Shown here: positions 1-9,124 of the stretch, piece after piece
Numbering within the stretch: position 1 is the stretch's first letter
How the letters are laid out: every line of letters begins with the position of its first letter
Origin: Negativibacillus massiliensis
GTDB taxonomy: Bacteria; Bacillota; Clostridia; Oscillospirales; Ruminococcaceae
Direction: 5' to 3'
Assembly (NCBI RefSeq): GCF_900148495.1
Contig: NZ_FTRU01000008.1
Span: 1,054,001-1,118,000, forward strand
DNA: 64,000 bases
The notes under the pieces: generated by a model
Told to the model about the DNA's origin: nothing
The model's input: only the letters and a program-made list of their open reading frames with translations
Databases searched by the model: none
Program-made: the position numbers and the translations under genes

Positions 1-2987
1 ATACTTTTTCTTCCATCTAATTCTTTTCCATATGCAAAAGCTGAAGACTGGATAAAATATCTTGCCAAATCCTTTTCATTCTCCCAAGCACTAGCTTTTA
101 AAGCAAGATCTATTCCTGCACCAAACGCTCCAGGAGGATCGCCAAATATACGAATCGTGCGTGCACGTTCTCCTAATTCTCCACATTCTAACTCCATTTT
201 ATGAATATTGGCAAGAATGAAGTTTTCTTCCTCTGTTTCATTTAAGGAGGATACCAACAACACAGCTTCATCCATTAAAGTAACAGCATCTGGCCATGTG
301 TCACGCATTACACCTGAAATTCGAAGTGTAACATCAATTCTAGGACGTCCCAGCTCCTCGATTGAGATTGCTTCTAAACGGAGAACACGGCCTTTTTGAT
401 CCCAAATTGGACGAACCCCTAAAAGATATAGAAACTGAGAAAGCTGTTCTCCGTGTGTTCTTGCAATATCCAGAGAAATCATATTCATAGCAATTTTTTT
501 AGGATATTTTCCCTCATCTGTTTGATAAGACTCAATCAGCTGATTTGCTAATATGACTCCTCTTTCATATGCAGCTGGGCTGGGGATTTTGTCCATATTC
601 ATCATGAAGAAATTCCGACCCGTAGGTAAAATTTTTCTTCCATTTTCATCCGGCATGCCACCTTCTGAGGAAGGGATAAATTTTCCATTTAGTGCTGCAA
701 TCATTGAATCTTCTTCCTTGCATACACATTGTAGTTTATAATAAGTTTCTCTAATATCTAAACTTACGGGATCATTTTTCTCTTCATCTTGTAGTATATT
801 TTCTATAAAATCATGGATTCGGCGCTGATATTCATATTCACTCTCTTCTTCACTCTGTTGAAAAATTCCATCCCCATATAATAATTCACATAAATAGTTT
901 ACTGCCTCTTCATCTTCAGGATTTTTTCCAAAAGTGTGTAACTTTGTTATCTTTCTACCTTCTGCACAACTCAATAAAGATGATCTCACAAGTTGAACAC
1001 CATCATAAAAACTATCCGCGGAATCTACAAGTTTTTGAAGAGACGGACTGGTAGATAAATGATGTATAATTTGTTCCCGCAAAGTTTCCTCCTGCGCATT
1101 TTGGAGTTGATAGGATTCGCAATACTCGTTTAATTTGTCCATTAAGCGGAGACTTTTTTCATCAAACCCACTGCTGCTAGCAGGATAATAACTTAATAAA
1201 ACTGCGTTTGACCGGCGCTTAGCAATAGTTCCTTCTGACAACACACCTGCATGATACGGATATAGATTGGGAAGAGATCCTACTACAGCATAAGGCCAAC
1301 ATTCTTGACCTAAACCATTTCCTTTTCCAGGCAAATATTCCAAGCTACCTTCTGTTCCCAGATGTATTATTGCGTCTGCCTTCAGAACATCTTCGATATA
1401 TCTATATGTCGCAAGATACTGATGTGTAGGCGGACAATGTGGATCGTGCAGAATCCGACAAACTTCCCCTGTACATTTTGCGCCATAGCATCCCCGTTTT
1501 GGCTGAACCATAATAGTAAGATTACCAAATTGTACTCCTGTAATAATTAAGTCATCACCCTTTACCATACCTTCTCCAGGAGGTGTACCCCATGAATCTA
1601 ACATTTGTTTCTGCATTTCAGGAGTTAGTTGGTGGAAATAACTCAGATATTCATTATGAACCGGCATTTTATAAAGACAACCGCCGCTTTCCAATATATC
1701 TTCTACACTTGTCCATCGAAAATCAGAAAACGCTTTTTTCTGTAAAATAATATTTTTCAGGGCTTCACCGCTTTCTGGAATGTTTTCTATTTGATAGCCT
1801 TCCTGATTTAAACGATGCATTAGGGAAACAGCACTTTCAAATGCATCCAATCCAAAGGCTTTTCCAACTGTAGCTTCCACCCCGGAACACACAGAATTGT
1901 GCAATACAAGAGCAAGTTTCTTTTCATGATTAGATTTTGTTCGCAAGGCTGCCCATTTTTTTACCCGACGCGCAAAAAATGCTATATTCTCCTTTTGTGC
2001 AATCATTTCTTGTGTTTTTTGATCTCTACCTCCCACTAAAACCGGTTCAATCATTCCTGCCATTTCTGGATTAAGATAGGCAGATTGCAGTTCCATTGCT
2101 AAAGGGTTGACATTTTCTTTCCATTTTGCCAGATCCGTAAAATAGCTGGAAATAGGATGAAACACCGGAATATCAATTTTTTGAAAAAGGCGCACAGAAT
2201 TTTCTGCTATACTTAAACCATTTTGTGCTTTAATCAGATGCATTTGAAAATTAATGAGACCTTGGATAAACAGTTGTCCGTTTATGGAAAAATAATGCTC
2301 GACAATCTCTTCAAAATCGTAGCTCTGAACAATTTCACTTTTTTCTCCAGAAGAAAAAACGGGAATGACTCCGATATTTATTTGATTCAGGGCCTCTATT
2401 AGAGAAGTCTCTACTTGTAAATTTTGATTCAGCCATGAGCTCCGATGACTCAGCATTCCTACATAAATATCAAACTTTTTATCCTGAGCTTCCAAAAATG
2501 AAGAAATATCATAATATACCTGATTATTAACAAGAGAATAAATTCCATCAAATGGCATTTTTATAGGTTCCAGAGGGATGGGCGCAGTGGGATCTTCAAA
2601 AAGATATTTTCGAATATATGCCATCATTCTGAATACATTTTCTTCCCCGCTATAAGACTGATATTCGTTAATCCTTGTAACATGTTTTGAATCTACACTT
2701 CCACGATTTAACAGTATTGCATCAGCTCCTATTGGTAAGGCACAAATATTTGTGGGAAGTATTTTAAAAAAATCTTCCAATTCTTTATCCATTCCATGGC
2801 TACTGAATAATAATAATACCACTTTACTATTCTGAGAAGCCATTTGAATATCCTTCAGTATTTCCTGTTTTTTTTGTGGAGTATCCATCATAGCAGAAGT
2901 ATAGGTACGTAATTCAATTTTCTGCTTATGAGCAGCTTGTTTCCATATTTCCGAGCCAAAGCTACAACACAAATCATAAAGTATCAT
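1..2987 (-). CDS. CobN-like chelatase large subunit, second paralogue (3' end outside window)
   Basis: The reading frame is open from an ATG at 2987 down to base 1, about 995 codons, so the C-terminus lies outside the window. Family motifs of CobN/ChlH large chelatase subunits are visible: GRPRIDVTLRISG near the end of the visible part, an LPTGRNFF block, and the LEYLPGK block near residue 540. It is a diverged paralogue of the gene just upstream. Where that protein has HVGTHGTIEWLPGK, this one has HLGTEGSLEYLPGK, so the second conserved His is Glu. The start lies 2 nt after the upstream stop, with AAGGAGA inside the upstream 3' end, which implies coupled translation. CobN proteins bind the tetrapyrrole and insert the metal with AAA+ I/D partners. 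Whether this copy is catalytic, a second-substrate version or a structural partner is unknown. Confidence 0.88.
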   Translation of the reverse strand, partial: MILYDLCCSFGSEIWKQAAHKQKIELRTYTSAMMDTPQKKQEILKDIQMASQNSKVVLLLFSSHGMDKELEDFFKILPTNICALPIGADAILLNRGSVDSKHVTRINEYQSYSGEENVFRMMAYIRKYLFEDPTAPIPLEPIKMPFDGIYSLVNNQVYYDISSFLEAQDKKFDIYVGMLSHRSSWLNQNLQVETSLIEALNQINIGVIPVFSSGEKSEIVQSYDFEEIVEHYFSINGQLFIQGLINFQMHLIKAQNGLSIAENSVRLFQKIDIPVFHPISSYFTDLAKWKENVNPLAMELQSAYLNPEMAGMIEPVLVGGRDQKTQEMIAQKENIAFFARRVKKWAALRTKSNHEKKLALVLHNSVCSGVEATVGKAFGLDAFESAVSLMHRLNQEGYQIENIPESGEALKNIILQKKAFSDFRWTSVEDILESGGCLYKMPVHNEYLSYFHQLTPEMQKQMLDSWGTPPGEGMVKGDDLIITGVQFGNLTIMVQPKRGCYGAKCTGEVCRILHDPHCPPTHQYLATYRYIEDVLKADAIIHLGTEGSLEYLPGKGNGLGQECWPYAVVGSLPNLYPYHAGVLSEGTIAKRRSNAVLLSYYPASSSGFDEKSLRLMDKLNEYCESYQLQNAQEETLREQIIHHLSTSPSLQKLVDSADSFYDGVQLVRSSLLSCAEGRKITKLHTFGKNPEDEEAVNYLCELLYGDGIFQQSEEESEYEYQRRIHDFIENILQDEEKNDPVSLDIRETYYKLQCVCKEEDSMIAALNGKFIPSSEGGMPDENGRKILPTGRNFFMMNMDKIPSPAAYERGVILANQLIESYQTDEGKYPKKIAMNMISLDIARTHGEQLSQFLYLLGVRPIWDQKGRVLRLEAISIEELGRPRIDVTLRISGVMRDTWPDAVTLMDEAVLLVSSLNETEEENFILANIHKMELECGELGERARTIRIFGDPPGAFGAGIDLALKASAWENEKDLARYFIQSSAFAYGKELDGRKS

Positions 2988-2989
2988 AT

Positions 2990-5900
2990 TTACTCGTCTC
3001 CTTCTAAACTTCCTTCCATTTCCAAATAAATTTTTTGCAACATTTCAATTTTATCTTCACTTGCATCCCACATTTCTCGCTGTGCAGCTTCAAGCATACG
3101 TTCACTCATTGCATGAAGAGCCCATGGATTTTCCTGCTTGATCCATTCTCTTAGTTCTCGATTGTTGAGATACGTTTCATAAACAGAATCATACATATAA
3201 TTTTCTATTATATTACTTGTTGCATCCCATCCAAAGATAATATCCACCATAGCGGAAAATTCCTGTGCTCCCTTAAAACCATGTTGTTTCAGACCTTCAA
3301 TCCATTTAGGATTGTTAATTCTTGCCCTCATAATTCTTGCAGTTTCTTTCTGAATATTTTTGGTGACAACATGTCCTACATCTGCAGCATTGGTAGAATA
3401 AGAAGAAGGTGCGATGCCTTTTTGAGATTTTACAGCACTAATAAGTCCTCCGTGATAATTGTAAAAATCATCACTGTCCAGCATATCTGCCTCACAGGAA
3501 GATATGTTTTTCACTGTTACATCACATGTAGATAATCTGTGTGCAAACAGATCTTGTACCTTATCCCCATGCATTTTTCTTGAATAGCCATGACCACTCC
3601 AAGTAATATAAGCCTTACCTAAATCATCACTGGTTTCCCACTTCTTGCTATTGATTAGAATATCAACACCTGCACCATAAGTACCGGGAGGACAACCAAA
3701 AATACGCAAAGATGCCTGATCATAAGCTTGTTCGTAATTCATGCCTGCTTTCACAAACTGCATCACATCATTCTCAATATGTTTTTTAATAAAGTTATAC
3801 TCATGCTCCTCCTCCAAACTTGCGACCATATTCACAGCTTCATCTACTAACTCAATTAAATTAGGGAAAGTATCACGGAATAATCCACTAATTCGCAACG
3901 TAACATCGATTCTAGGACGGCCTAATTCTTCTAACGGAATTACTTCCAATCCAATTACTTTATCCGTTTCCCCTAACCATACCGGACGTATTCCATATAA
4001 ATACAAAATTTCTGCAATATCATCTCCATTGGTTTTGATCGTTTCACCCGAATATACAACAATAGCAATGTTTTCGGGAATTTCCCCTATTTCTGCCTTA
4101 TGCGTTTCTAATAACTGATTGGCCAGTTTCTTTCCTGTTTCCCAAGAGGAGCGAGTTGGAATTTCAGTAGGATCTGTGGTATAAAAATTTCTTCCGGTCG
4201 GAAGTATATGTGCGTTTCCACGGCTGGGAGCTCCGGAAGGTCCTTTTTTGACAAACTTTCCGTTTAGTCCATCCATAAGAGAATGGATTTCATCCACAGT
4301 ATTTTCCAAACGCGGATAAATTTCTTGTTTTACAAAAGTCATGCATCGATTTAATTCATCGTTTTGGGACAAATCCATGGCTTCTTCCTCTGCAACTTGC
4401 TGAAGTACCTCTCGTATTTTCTCTACAGCATATGTTTGTGTCTGCCACAACAGGAAAATTTTTCTGCCAATTTCATCTACCCGTTCCAATTTCATTGCAT
4501 TAGTCACACCGGTTCCATCACAAATTTGAGGAAAATCCAGAAGATTATCCAAATTCCATCCCATCATCTTGCATATCCCATGTCGAAGAGAAGGAACATG
4601 TCCGTTTTTCACACGAACCAAAAGCCGCAGCATATTACGCAGCCGTTCCTCTTTTGGAGCTATCCCAAAAATATGCAGTCCATCTTTGATTTCTGAAGAC
4701 TTGATTTCACTCACCCAAAGATGAAGCTTCTCTGCGATTTCTTCAAAATTTTTTTCGAAATCTTCTTGTGACAGATGTAAGTCACAATCCAAATGAAGTT
4801 TGCAAGCAAGTTCTTGTATTTGTTTAGAAATTGCACAGGTTTTTGTATTTCCATTTTGTTTTGCATGATAATATTTCGCTAATAATTCATCAATAACCGC
4901 AATGTCTCCATAAACTCCTCCTTCTGACATAGAAGGAATAAGATGATCAATGATACATGCAGCTGTACGCCTTTTCGCCTGCGCTCCTTCCCCTGGAACA
5001 TCAATAATATAAGGATACAAATGAGGAAGAGTTCCAATAGCAATATCTGGATAACATGTATTAGAAAGTCCAATCTCTTTTCCTGGCAACCATTCGATCG
5101 TGCCATGTGTCCCAACGTGAATCACTGCGTTTGCACCAAATATGTACTCCAAGTAACGATAAAAAGCTATATACTGGTAAGGGCAAACAAGATCAGTAGA
5201 ATGATAACACTCTTCTGCTTTTTCTTCGTAAGCACGTGGTGGCTGTAAGCCAATCAATATATTGCCGTTAATAATACATGGAACCAGAATTTTTTCACCA
5301 ACGGCCATAAACTCTCCCGGTGCTTCCCCCCAGTCACGTTTGAGCTCTTGACATACTTTTTCTGGGAAATCAGCAAACCATAGTTTCCATTGTTCAGGAT
5401 CTATAGTGGCTTCTGCTCGATCTAGAAGTTCTTGAGAAGATAAAAACCTTCCATCATTCGTAAGACCCGATGTGATTTTTTCGATAATTTCTTTTCCACT
5501 GGAAAAATCATAGGAAGTAGTATATCCCTGTTTTTTCAGTGCACAGAATATTTCATAAATTGACTCTGGGGTATCTAATCCATATGCACAACCAATCATG
5601 TCTGCCCTTGGTGGCATATTATGAAGAATAATTGCAACTTTTTTGTCCTTGGAAGGAATTTTAGAAAGTTTCGCCCAATTTTTTGCCAGTTTAATAATTT
5701 TTTCTGCTCGTTCCGGAATAAGTATAGGCTTATCCTTGATACCAAAAGGAGTCTGTACCTGCTCCGTACATGTCATGGGGACAGACATAATTTGCCCGTC
5801 AAACTCCGCTGTGTACACATTTCCTAAATACATTGGATCCATACCTCGAGTAGATTCTACCCACTGCTGATAAGAATAGTTTGTATGCAAGGCATGAATT

Positions 5901-6742
5901 GCTGGAACACCTAAAATCTCAAAAATACTGTCTTCTACTGTTTTTTCTCCGCAGCCAGGAGAAGATAAAACACTTAATGAATGTCCAGTGGTAATAATCA
6001 TGCTTTGAGGTACAGAACAATTATGCAACATCATATATTTTTTCAAAGCTTCTCTTAATCCACCATATTTTCCATCAGATGAAGGCATAATACTGGAATA
6101 CATAATAACAGGTGTACATCCGTTTTTTTGTATCAAATCATATAGTTGATCCAGATGCTCTGTATTTCCTGATTGAATTGTCTGAAAATGAGTCAACACT
6201 CCCACGATGGGCTGTTGGCTCAAGGAAATTTGATTCAAATATTCCTCATCGGACATTTTTTCGGGTTTACGATAATAGCCATCCCGAACAGGTATACAAA
6301 CCTCTCCATAAGAACAATCTATACCTGCTACTTTATTTAACAGGCAACGCCAAAAGTTCTCCCTGTTTTTCTCTCCTCCGGCTTCCAAATAACTAAGCAA
6401 TTTTATAACGGTTGTTTGAGGTAACATACATCTGCAAGTCATTTCTTCCATTTCGGACTCTATAGAAGAATAAAAAAGATATGGTTTTTTACCTTGAAAA
6501 TACTCTTGAAATTTAAGATATTTTCTAAAGTATGCCATACTCCCGTGAAAATTAAAGACCAAAAAATCAGCTTTTACGGTCTGTTCCATGCACTCCTCAA
6601 ATATATCGTCATCTTGGTCAACATCTATCGTATTATAAATATCCAATACAACATCTTTGATCTCTTTTTGCACTATCTCAAAAGCTTGTCTGAAATCACA
6701 AATCGGTTGTTTTCCCTCAACAAGTGCCACAATTCGAAACAT
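2990..6742 (-). CDS. cobN: CobN-like cobaltochelatase large subunit (1250 aa)
   Basis: A full-length 1250-residue protein of the CobN/magnesium-chelatase H family, close to the usual CobN length of about 1250-1300. The signature HVGTHGTIEWLPGKE is intact around residues 537-551, followed by the LPTGRNFYTTDP and GRPRIDVTLRISGL blocks. In known systems this subunit binds the tetrapyrrole and works with an AAA+ I subunit and an AAA+/VWA D subunit, and both partner types are encoded upstream in the same operon. AAGGAG lies 6-7 nt before the ATG. A terminator-like hairpin separates it from the upstream binding-protein gene, so its level may be lower than that of the transport genes. The substrate is inferred to be a corrinoid because the operon sits behind a cobalamin riboswitch; another tetrapyrrole or metal cannot be excluded. 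Confidence 0.92.
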   Translation of the reverse strand: MFRIVALVEGKQPICDFRQAFEIVQKEIKDVVLDIYNTIDVDQDDDIFEECMEQTVKADFLVFNFHGSMAYFRKYLKFQEYFQGKKPYLFYSSIESEMEEMTCRCMLPQTTVIKLLSYLEAGGEKNRENFWRCLLNKVAGIDCSYGEVCIPVRDGYYRKPEKMSDEEYLNQISLSQQPIVGVLTHFQTIQSGNTEHLDQLYDLIQKNGCTPVIMYSSIMPSSDGKYGGLREALKKYMMLHNCSVPQSMIITTGHSLSVLSSPGCGEKTVEDSIFEILGVPAIHALHTNYSYQQWVESTRGMDPMYLGNVYTAEFDGQIMSVPMTCTEQVQTPFGIKDKPILIPERAEKIIKLAKNWAKLSKIPSKDKKVAIILHNMPPRADMIGCAYGLDTPESIYEIFCALKKQGYTTSYDFSSGKEIIEKITSGLTNDGRFLSSQELLDRAEATIDPEQWKLWFADFPEKVCQELKRDWGEAPGEFMAVGEKILVPCIINGNILIGLQPPRAYEEKAEECYHSTDLVCPYQYIAFYRYLEYIFGANAVIHVGTHGTIEWLPGKEIGLSNTCYPDIAIGTLPHLYPYIIDVPGEGAQAKRRTAACIIDHLIPSMSEGGVYGDIAVIDELLAKYYHAKQNGNTKTCAISKQIQELACKLHLDCDLHLSQEDFEKNFEEIAEKLHLWVSEIKSSEIKDGLHIFGIAPKEERLRNMLRLLVRVKNGHVPSLRHGICKMMGWNLDNLLDFPQICDGTGVTNAMKLERVDEIGRKIFLLWQTQTYAVEKIREVLQQVAEEEAMDLSQNDELNRCMTFVKQEIYPRLENTVDEIHSLMDGLNGKFVKKGPSGAPSRGNAHILPTGRNFYTTDPTEIPTRSSWETGKKLANQLLETHKAEIGEIPENIAIVVYSGETIKTNGDDIAEILYLYGIRPVWLGETDKVIGLEVIPLEELGRPRIDVTLRISGLFRDTFPNLIELVDEAVNMVASLEEEHEYNFIKKHIENDVMQFVKAGMNYEQAYDQASLRIFGCPPGTYGAGVDILINSKKWETSDDLGKAYITWSGHGYSRKMHGDKVQDLFAHRLSTCDVTVKNISSCEADMLDSDDFYNYHGGLISAVKSQKGIAPSSYSTNAADVGHVVTKNIQKETARIMRARINNPKWIEGLKQHGFKGAQEFSAMVDIIFGWDATSNIIENYMYDSVYETYLNNRELREWIKQENPWALHAMSERMLEAAQREMWDASEDKIEMLQKIYLEMEGSLEGDE

Positions 6743-6761
6743 AATTCTTCTCCTTATTATT

Positions 6762-6803
6762 AAAAAACAGAGCGGGCTTTCCCAAGCTCCCGCCCTGTTT
6801 TTT
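6762..6803. terminator. Intra-operon hairpin with T-run between btuF-like gene and cobN
   Basis: The minus strand reads ACAGGGCGGG, a short loop, then CCCGCTCTG followed by TTTTTT, which is a GC-rich stem with a U-tract. The plus strand also ends in a T-run. It lies in the 67-nt gap between the binding-protein stop and the cobN start, and probably attenuates rather than fully stops transcription into the two large CobN genes. Confidence 0.75.
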
Positions 6804-6809
6804 GTACAC

Positions 6810-7994
6810 CTATTTTTCTAATTTTACATAGTAAGTGAGTGTTCTGTCTGCAAACGTATCAGGGTAAATTGCTGCTGCTAAATCTGCTGCCATAATTTCT
6901 GATTGGTCAATTCCAATCCAAAAACTCTCCCCATACTGATATACTCTGTCATTCTCGTATGCTTTGCACTCACTTAACTGTGGAAATGCTTCCATTACAC
7001 CTTCCATTCCATTACAATAAGCTGGTGTTGAGGTATAGATAATAACATCTGCATCCTGAATACACTCAAAAGCTGCTTCCATTGTCAAAGTACCTTCTGG
7101 CATTCCACTAAAGGCGTTGATACCACCCATATCAGATAACATTGTACCAACCCAGCTATTATCGGAAGTTCCGTATACAGCACCATCATAGACGCTAAAC
7201 ACAGCTACTTTTGGTTTTTCCAGTCCTTCAATTTTAGATTTTACTTCATCAACAACTTTTTGAGCATTATTCATCACTTCATTTACCTGTTCATCTGCAT
7301 TAAAGAAAGTAAGAATAAATCTCATCCACTCCATTCGAGCTAAATAGTTGCTCTCCATGTATTCATTATCTACAGCATAATTGATCCCCAACTCTTCAAA
7401 TTTTGCAATTTGATTGGTTTGTGGATTTGAACCTGTATACAAAAAGACAATATCTGGATTCAAAGACTGAATCAATTCATAATCAGGTTCTCCCATGGAA
7501 GCTCCACCAATATCAACAATACTTCCATTTTCCAGACCTTCTTTTATCGCAGGAATACCTGCCCATTCATCAACACCACCGGAAACACCAGCAATTGCTT
7601 CGATAATGGCACTATCATCTACAGCACGAAATGTACAAACTTGTGTAGAAGAAAGAAATACCGCATTTTCTACTGGCGTACGGATTACAATACTATCCGT
7701 ATATTCCGCTGGAACTTCTTCCATTTCTTTTGGAACAAGAATTAATTCTCTTCCCTCTCCATCAATCACTTTTTTAATTCCGTCTTCCAAAAGCTCAATC
7801 GAAAAATTCGGATCATACAAATTCTCTACAAATGCTGCGGAAGATTCATTTGATTTTGATTCTTCCGAAGTGGTTGTTTCTGTTTCAATTGGAGTGTCAG
7901 AGTTGGATTGGTTCTGTGTATTTTGAGTACAACCAGAAAAAGCAGTTGCAGCCAATACACAGGACATCAGCAAAGCCAGTAATTTTCTTTTCAT
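6810..7994 (-). CDS. btuF: BtuF-like corrinoid/metal-chelate ABC transporter binding lipoprotein
   Basis: A secreted lipoprotein of about 394 residues. The N-terminus has a basic start, a hydrophobic stretch and a lipobox AFSGC, then a Ser/Thr/Glu-rich linker of about 40 residues, then a periplasmic-binding-protein fold of the BtuF/FhuD class. Segments such as NPDIVFLYTG and ADVIIYTSTPAY are typical of the two lobes. It would sit on the outer face of the membrane and deliver a corrinoid to the BtuC/BtuD-like pair of the same operon. AAAGGAG is better placed for the second ATG (7994) than for the one at 8000. The ligand is inferred from the riboswitch and neighbours; siderophore- and heme-binding proteins share this fold. 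Confidence 0.85.
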   Translation of the reverse strand: MKRKLLALLMSCVLAATAFSGCTQNTQNQSNSDTPIETETTTSEESKSNESSAAFVENLYDPNFSIELLEDGIKKVIDGEGRELILVPKEMEEVPAEYTDSIVIRTPVENAVFLSSTQVCTFRAVDDSAIIEAIAGVSGGVDEWAGIPAIKEGLENGSIVDIGGASMGEPDYELIQSLNPDIVFLYTGSNPQTNQIAKFEELGINYAVDNEYMESNYLARMEWMRFILTFFNADEQVNEVMNNAQKVVDEVKSKIEGLEKPKVAVFSVYDGAVYGTSDNSWVGTMLSDMGGINAFSGMPEGTLTMEAAFECIQDADVIIYTSTPAYCNGMEGVMEAFPQLSECKAYENDRVYQYGESFWIGIDQSEIMAADLAAAIYPDTFADRTLTYYVKLEK

Positions 7995-8038
7995 TTTCAT
8001 TTTCTCCTTTTATTTTTATTTTCTATGCCTTTCGGCGT

Positions 8039-9124
8039 TCAGACAATAATAAATTCATTGATTGTTCTTTTCAGCTTCTCAATCATTTCTATAACAGTAG
8101 TGTCTTTATCTGAATATTCTTGTGTCTCGGTACAATGCTTCCGTTTCATAATTCCCAAAATTTTGTTACCCATATCTGCTGCTTCTTGAGGTGTAATTAG
8201 ATCCCACATCAATTGATCAAGCAAATGAACATAAAGCGAGACACTTACCACCAAATTGCTGTCTCCAGATATATGGAACAATCTATCAGAAAAATCTGCT
8301 CTGCTCAAAACATCCGAATTTTTACGAAATTCTTGCCACAAAGACTCTTCTGTAATTCCAAAACGATCAACACGCTTTAATATATTGTGTTGTTGTTGAG
8401 GAGAAAGACCCGTCTGCAGCTTCAGTGCTTCTTTCACAGCACTCTTTACAGACTTACCAATAAGTTCCCCCAATTTACTGTGTTTTCCTGCATTGGTTAA
8501 ACAGATATCTGATTCCGCATTACAGACTACAATAGTACTATCCGTTCCAGAACCGGTGGCCAGTCCCATAGAATATCGGCTGGGAGCCATAAGTTCTTGA
8601 ATCGCTGCTGTCTTTGCTTCTGTACAGGTGACTACAGTTCGGGTTAATCCGCCCTTGCTCATATCAGTATTAATAAACAGCATAATATTAATCGTACCCA
8701 ATTTTATTTCTTTTGCCTGTCCATTTACCTCATACCAGCTTGCCGGATCTCCAACACGTCCTCCATTTACTTCTATACCTCCAGTTACAACAGCTGTTAC
8801 AATTAAATCTCCAAACTGTTCTGTTTTAATTGAGACGTTTTCCATACTGGCAGCAGTAGACATACCCGCTACAGAAGTTTTATCAAGGCCAATTTCCTCT
8901 GCAATTAAAGCCATATGTTCTTCATAAGTAGGTGCCTTGAGCTTACATGCCATACCTGCACCAGGATTTCCATCATTATTAAATACTGCTGTCAAATTCT
9001 CTTGATAACCGCCATTTAGAGGGCATGTGCTTAAAACACGTCTTTTTCCGGTAAAAGGCACTACAATGCACTTACTGTATCTGTGAACTGGATCTCCTGT
9101 TGGTAAAGTGTAAATTTTCATCAT
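8039..9124 (-). CDS. cbiZ: CbiZ-like adenosylcobinamide amidohydrolase
   Basis: 361 residues. The central part matches the CbiZ family: GTINIMLFINTDMSKGG, TEAKTAAIQEL and GLATGSGTD are characteristic blocks (about residues 140-200). CbiZ cleaves the aminopropanol side chain from adenosylcobinamide or pseudo-B12, giving adenosylcobyric acid, so that a salvaged corrinoid can be rebuilt with a preferred lower ligand. The long C-terminal part (about residues 230-361) is helical, lacks a recognised catalytic motif and may be a second domain. Translation is coupled to the upstream TIM-barrel gene (ATGATGA overlap at 9121-9124) with GGAGG 6 nt before the start. The context of riboswitch, uptake system and CbiR-like enzyme fits corrinoid salvage. 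The family call is good; the exact substrate is inferred. Confidence 0.85.
   Translation of the reverse strand: MMKIYTLPTGDPVHRYSKCIVVPFTGKRRVLSTCPLNGGYQENLTAVFNNDGNPGAGMACKLKAPTYEEHMALIAEEIGLDKTSVAGMSTAASMENVSIKTEQFGDLIVTAVVTGGIEVNGGRVGDPASWYEVNGQAKEIKLGTINIMLFINTDMSKGGLTRTVVTCTEAKTAAIQELMAPSRYSMGLATGSGTDSTIVVCNAESDICLTNAGKHSKLGELIGKSVKSAVKEALKLQTGLSPQQQHNILKRVDRFGITEESLWQEFRKNSDVLSRADFSDRLFHISGDSNLVVSVSLYVHLLDQLMWDLITPQEAADMGNKILGIMKRKHCTETQEYSDKDTTVIEMIEKLKRTINEFIIV

Noticed and set aside
1-2987. Possibility that the left-edge region is non-coding because only short plus-strand frames are complete.
   Set aside because: The minus-strand frame is open throughout and shows CobN family motifs; it simply runs past the window edge.
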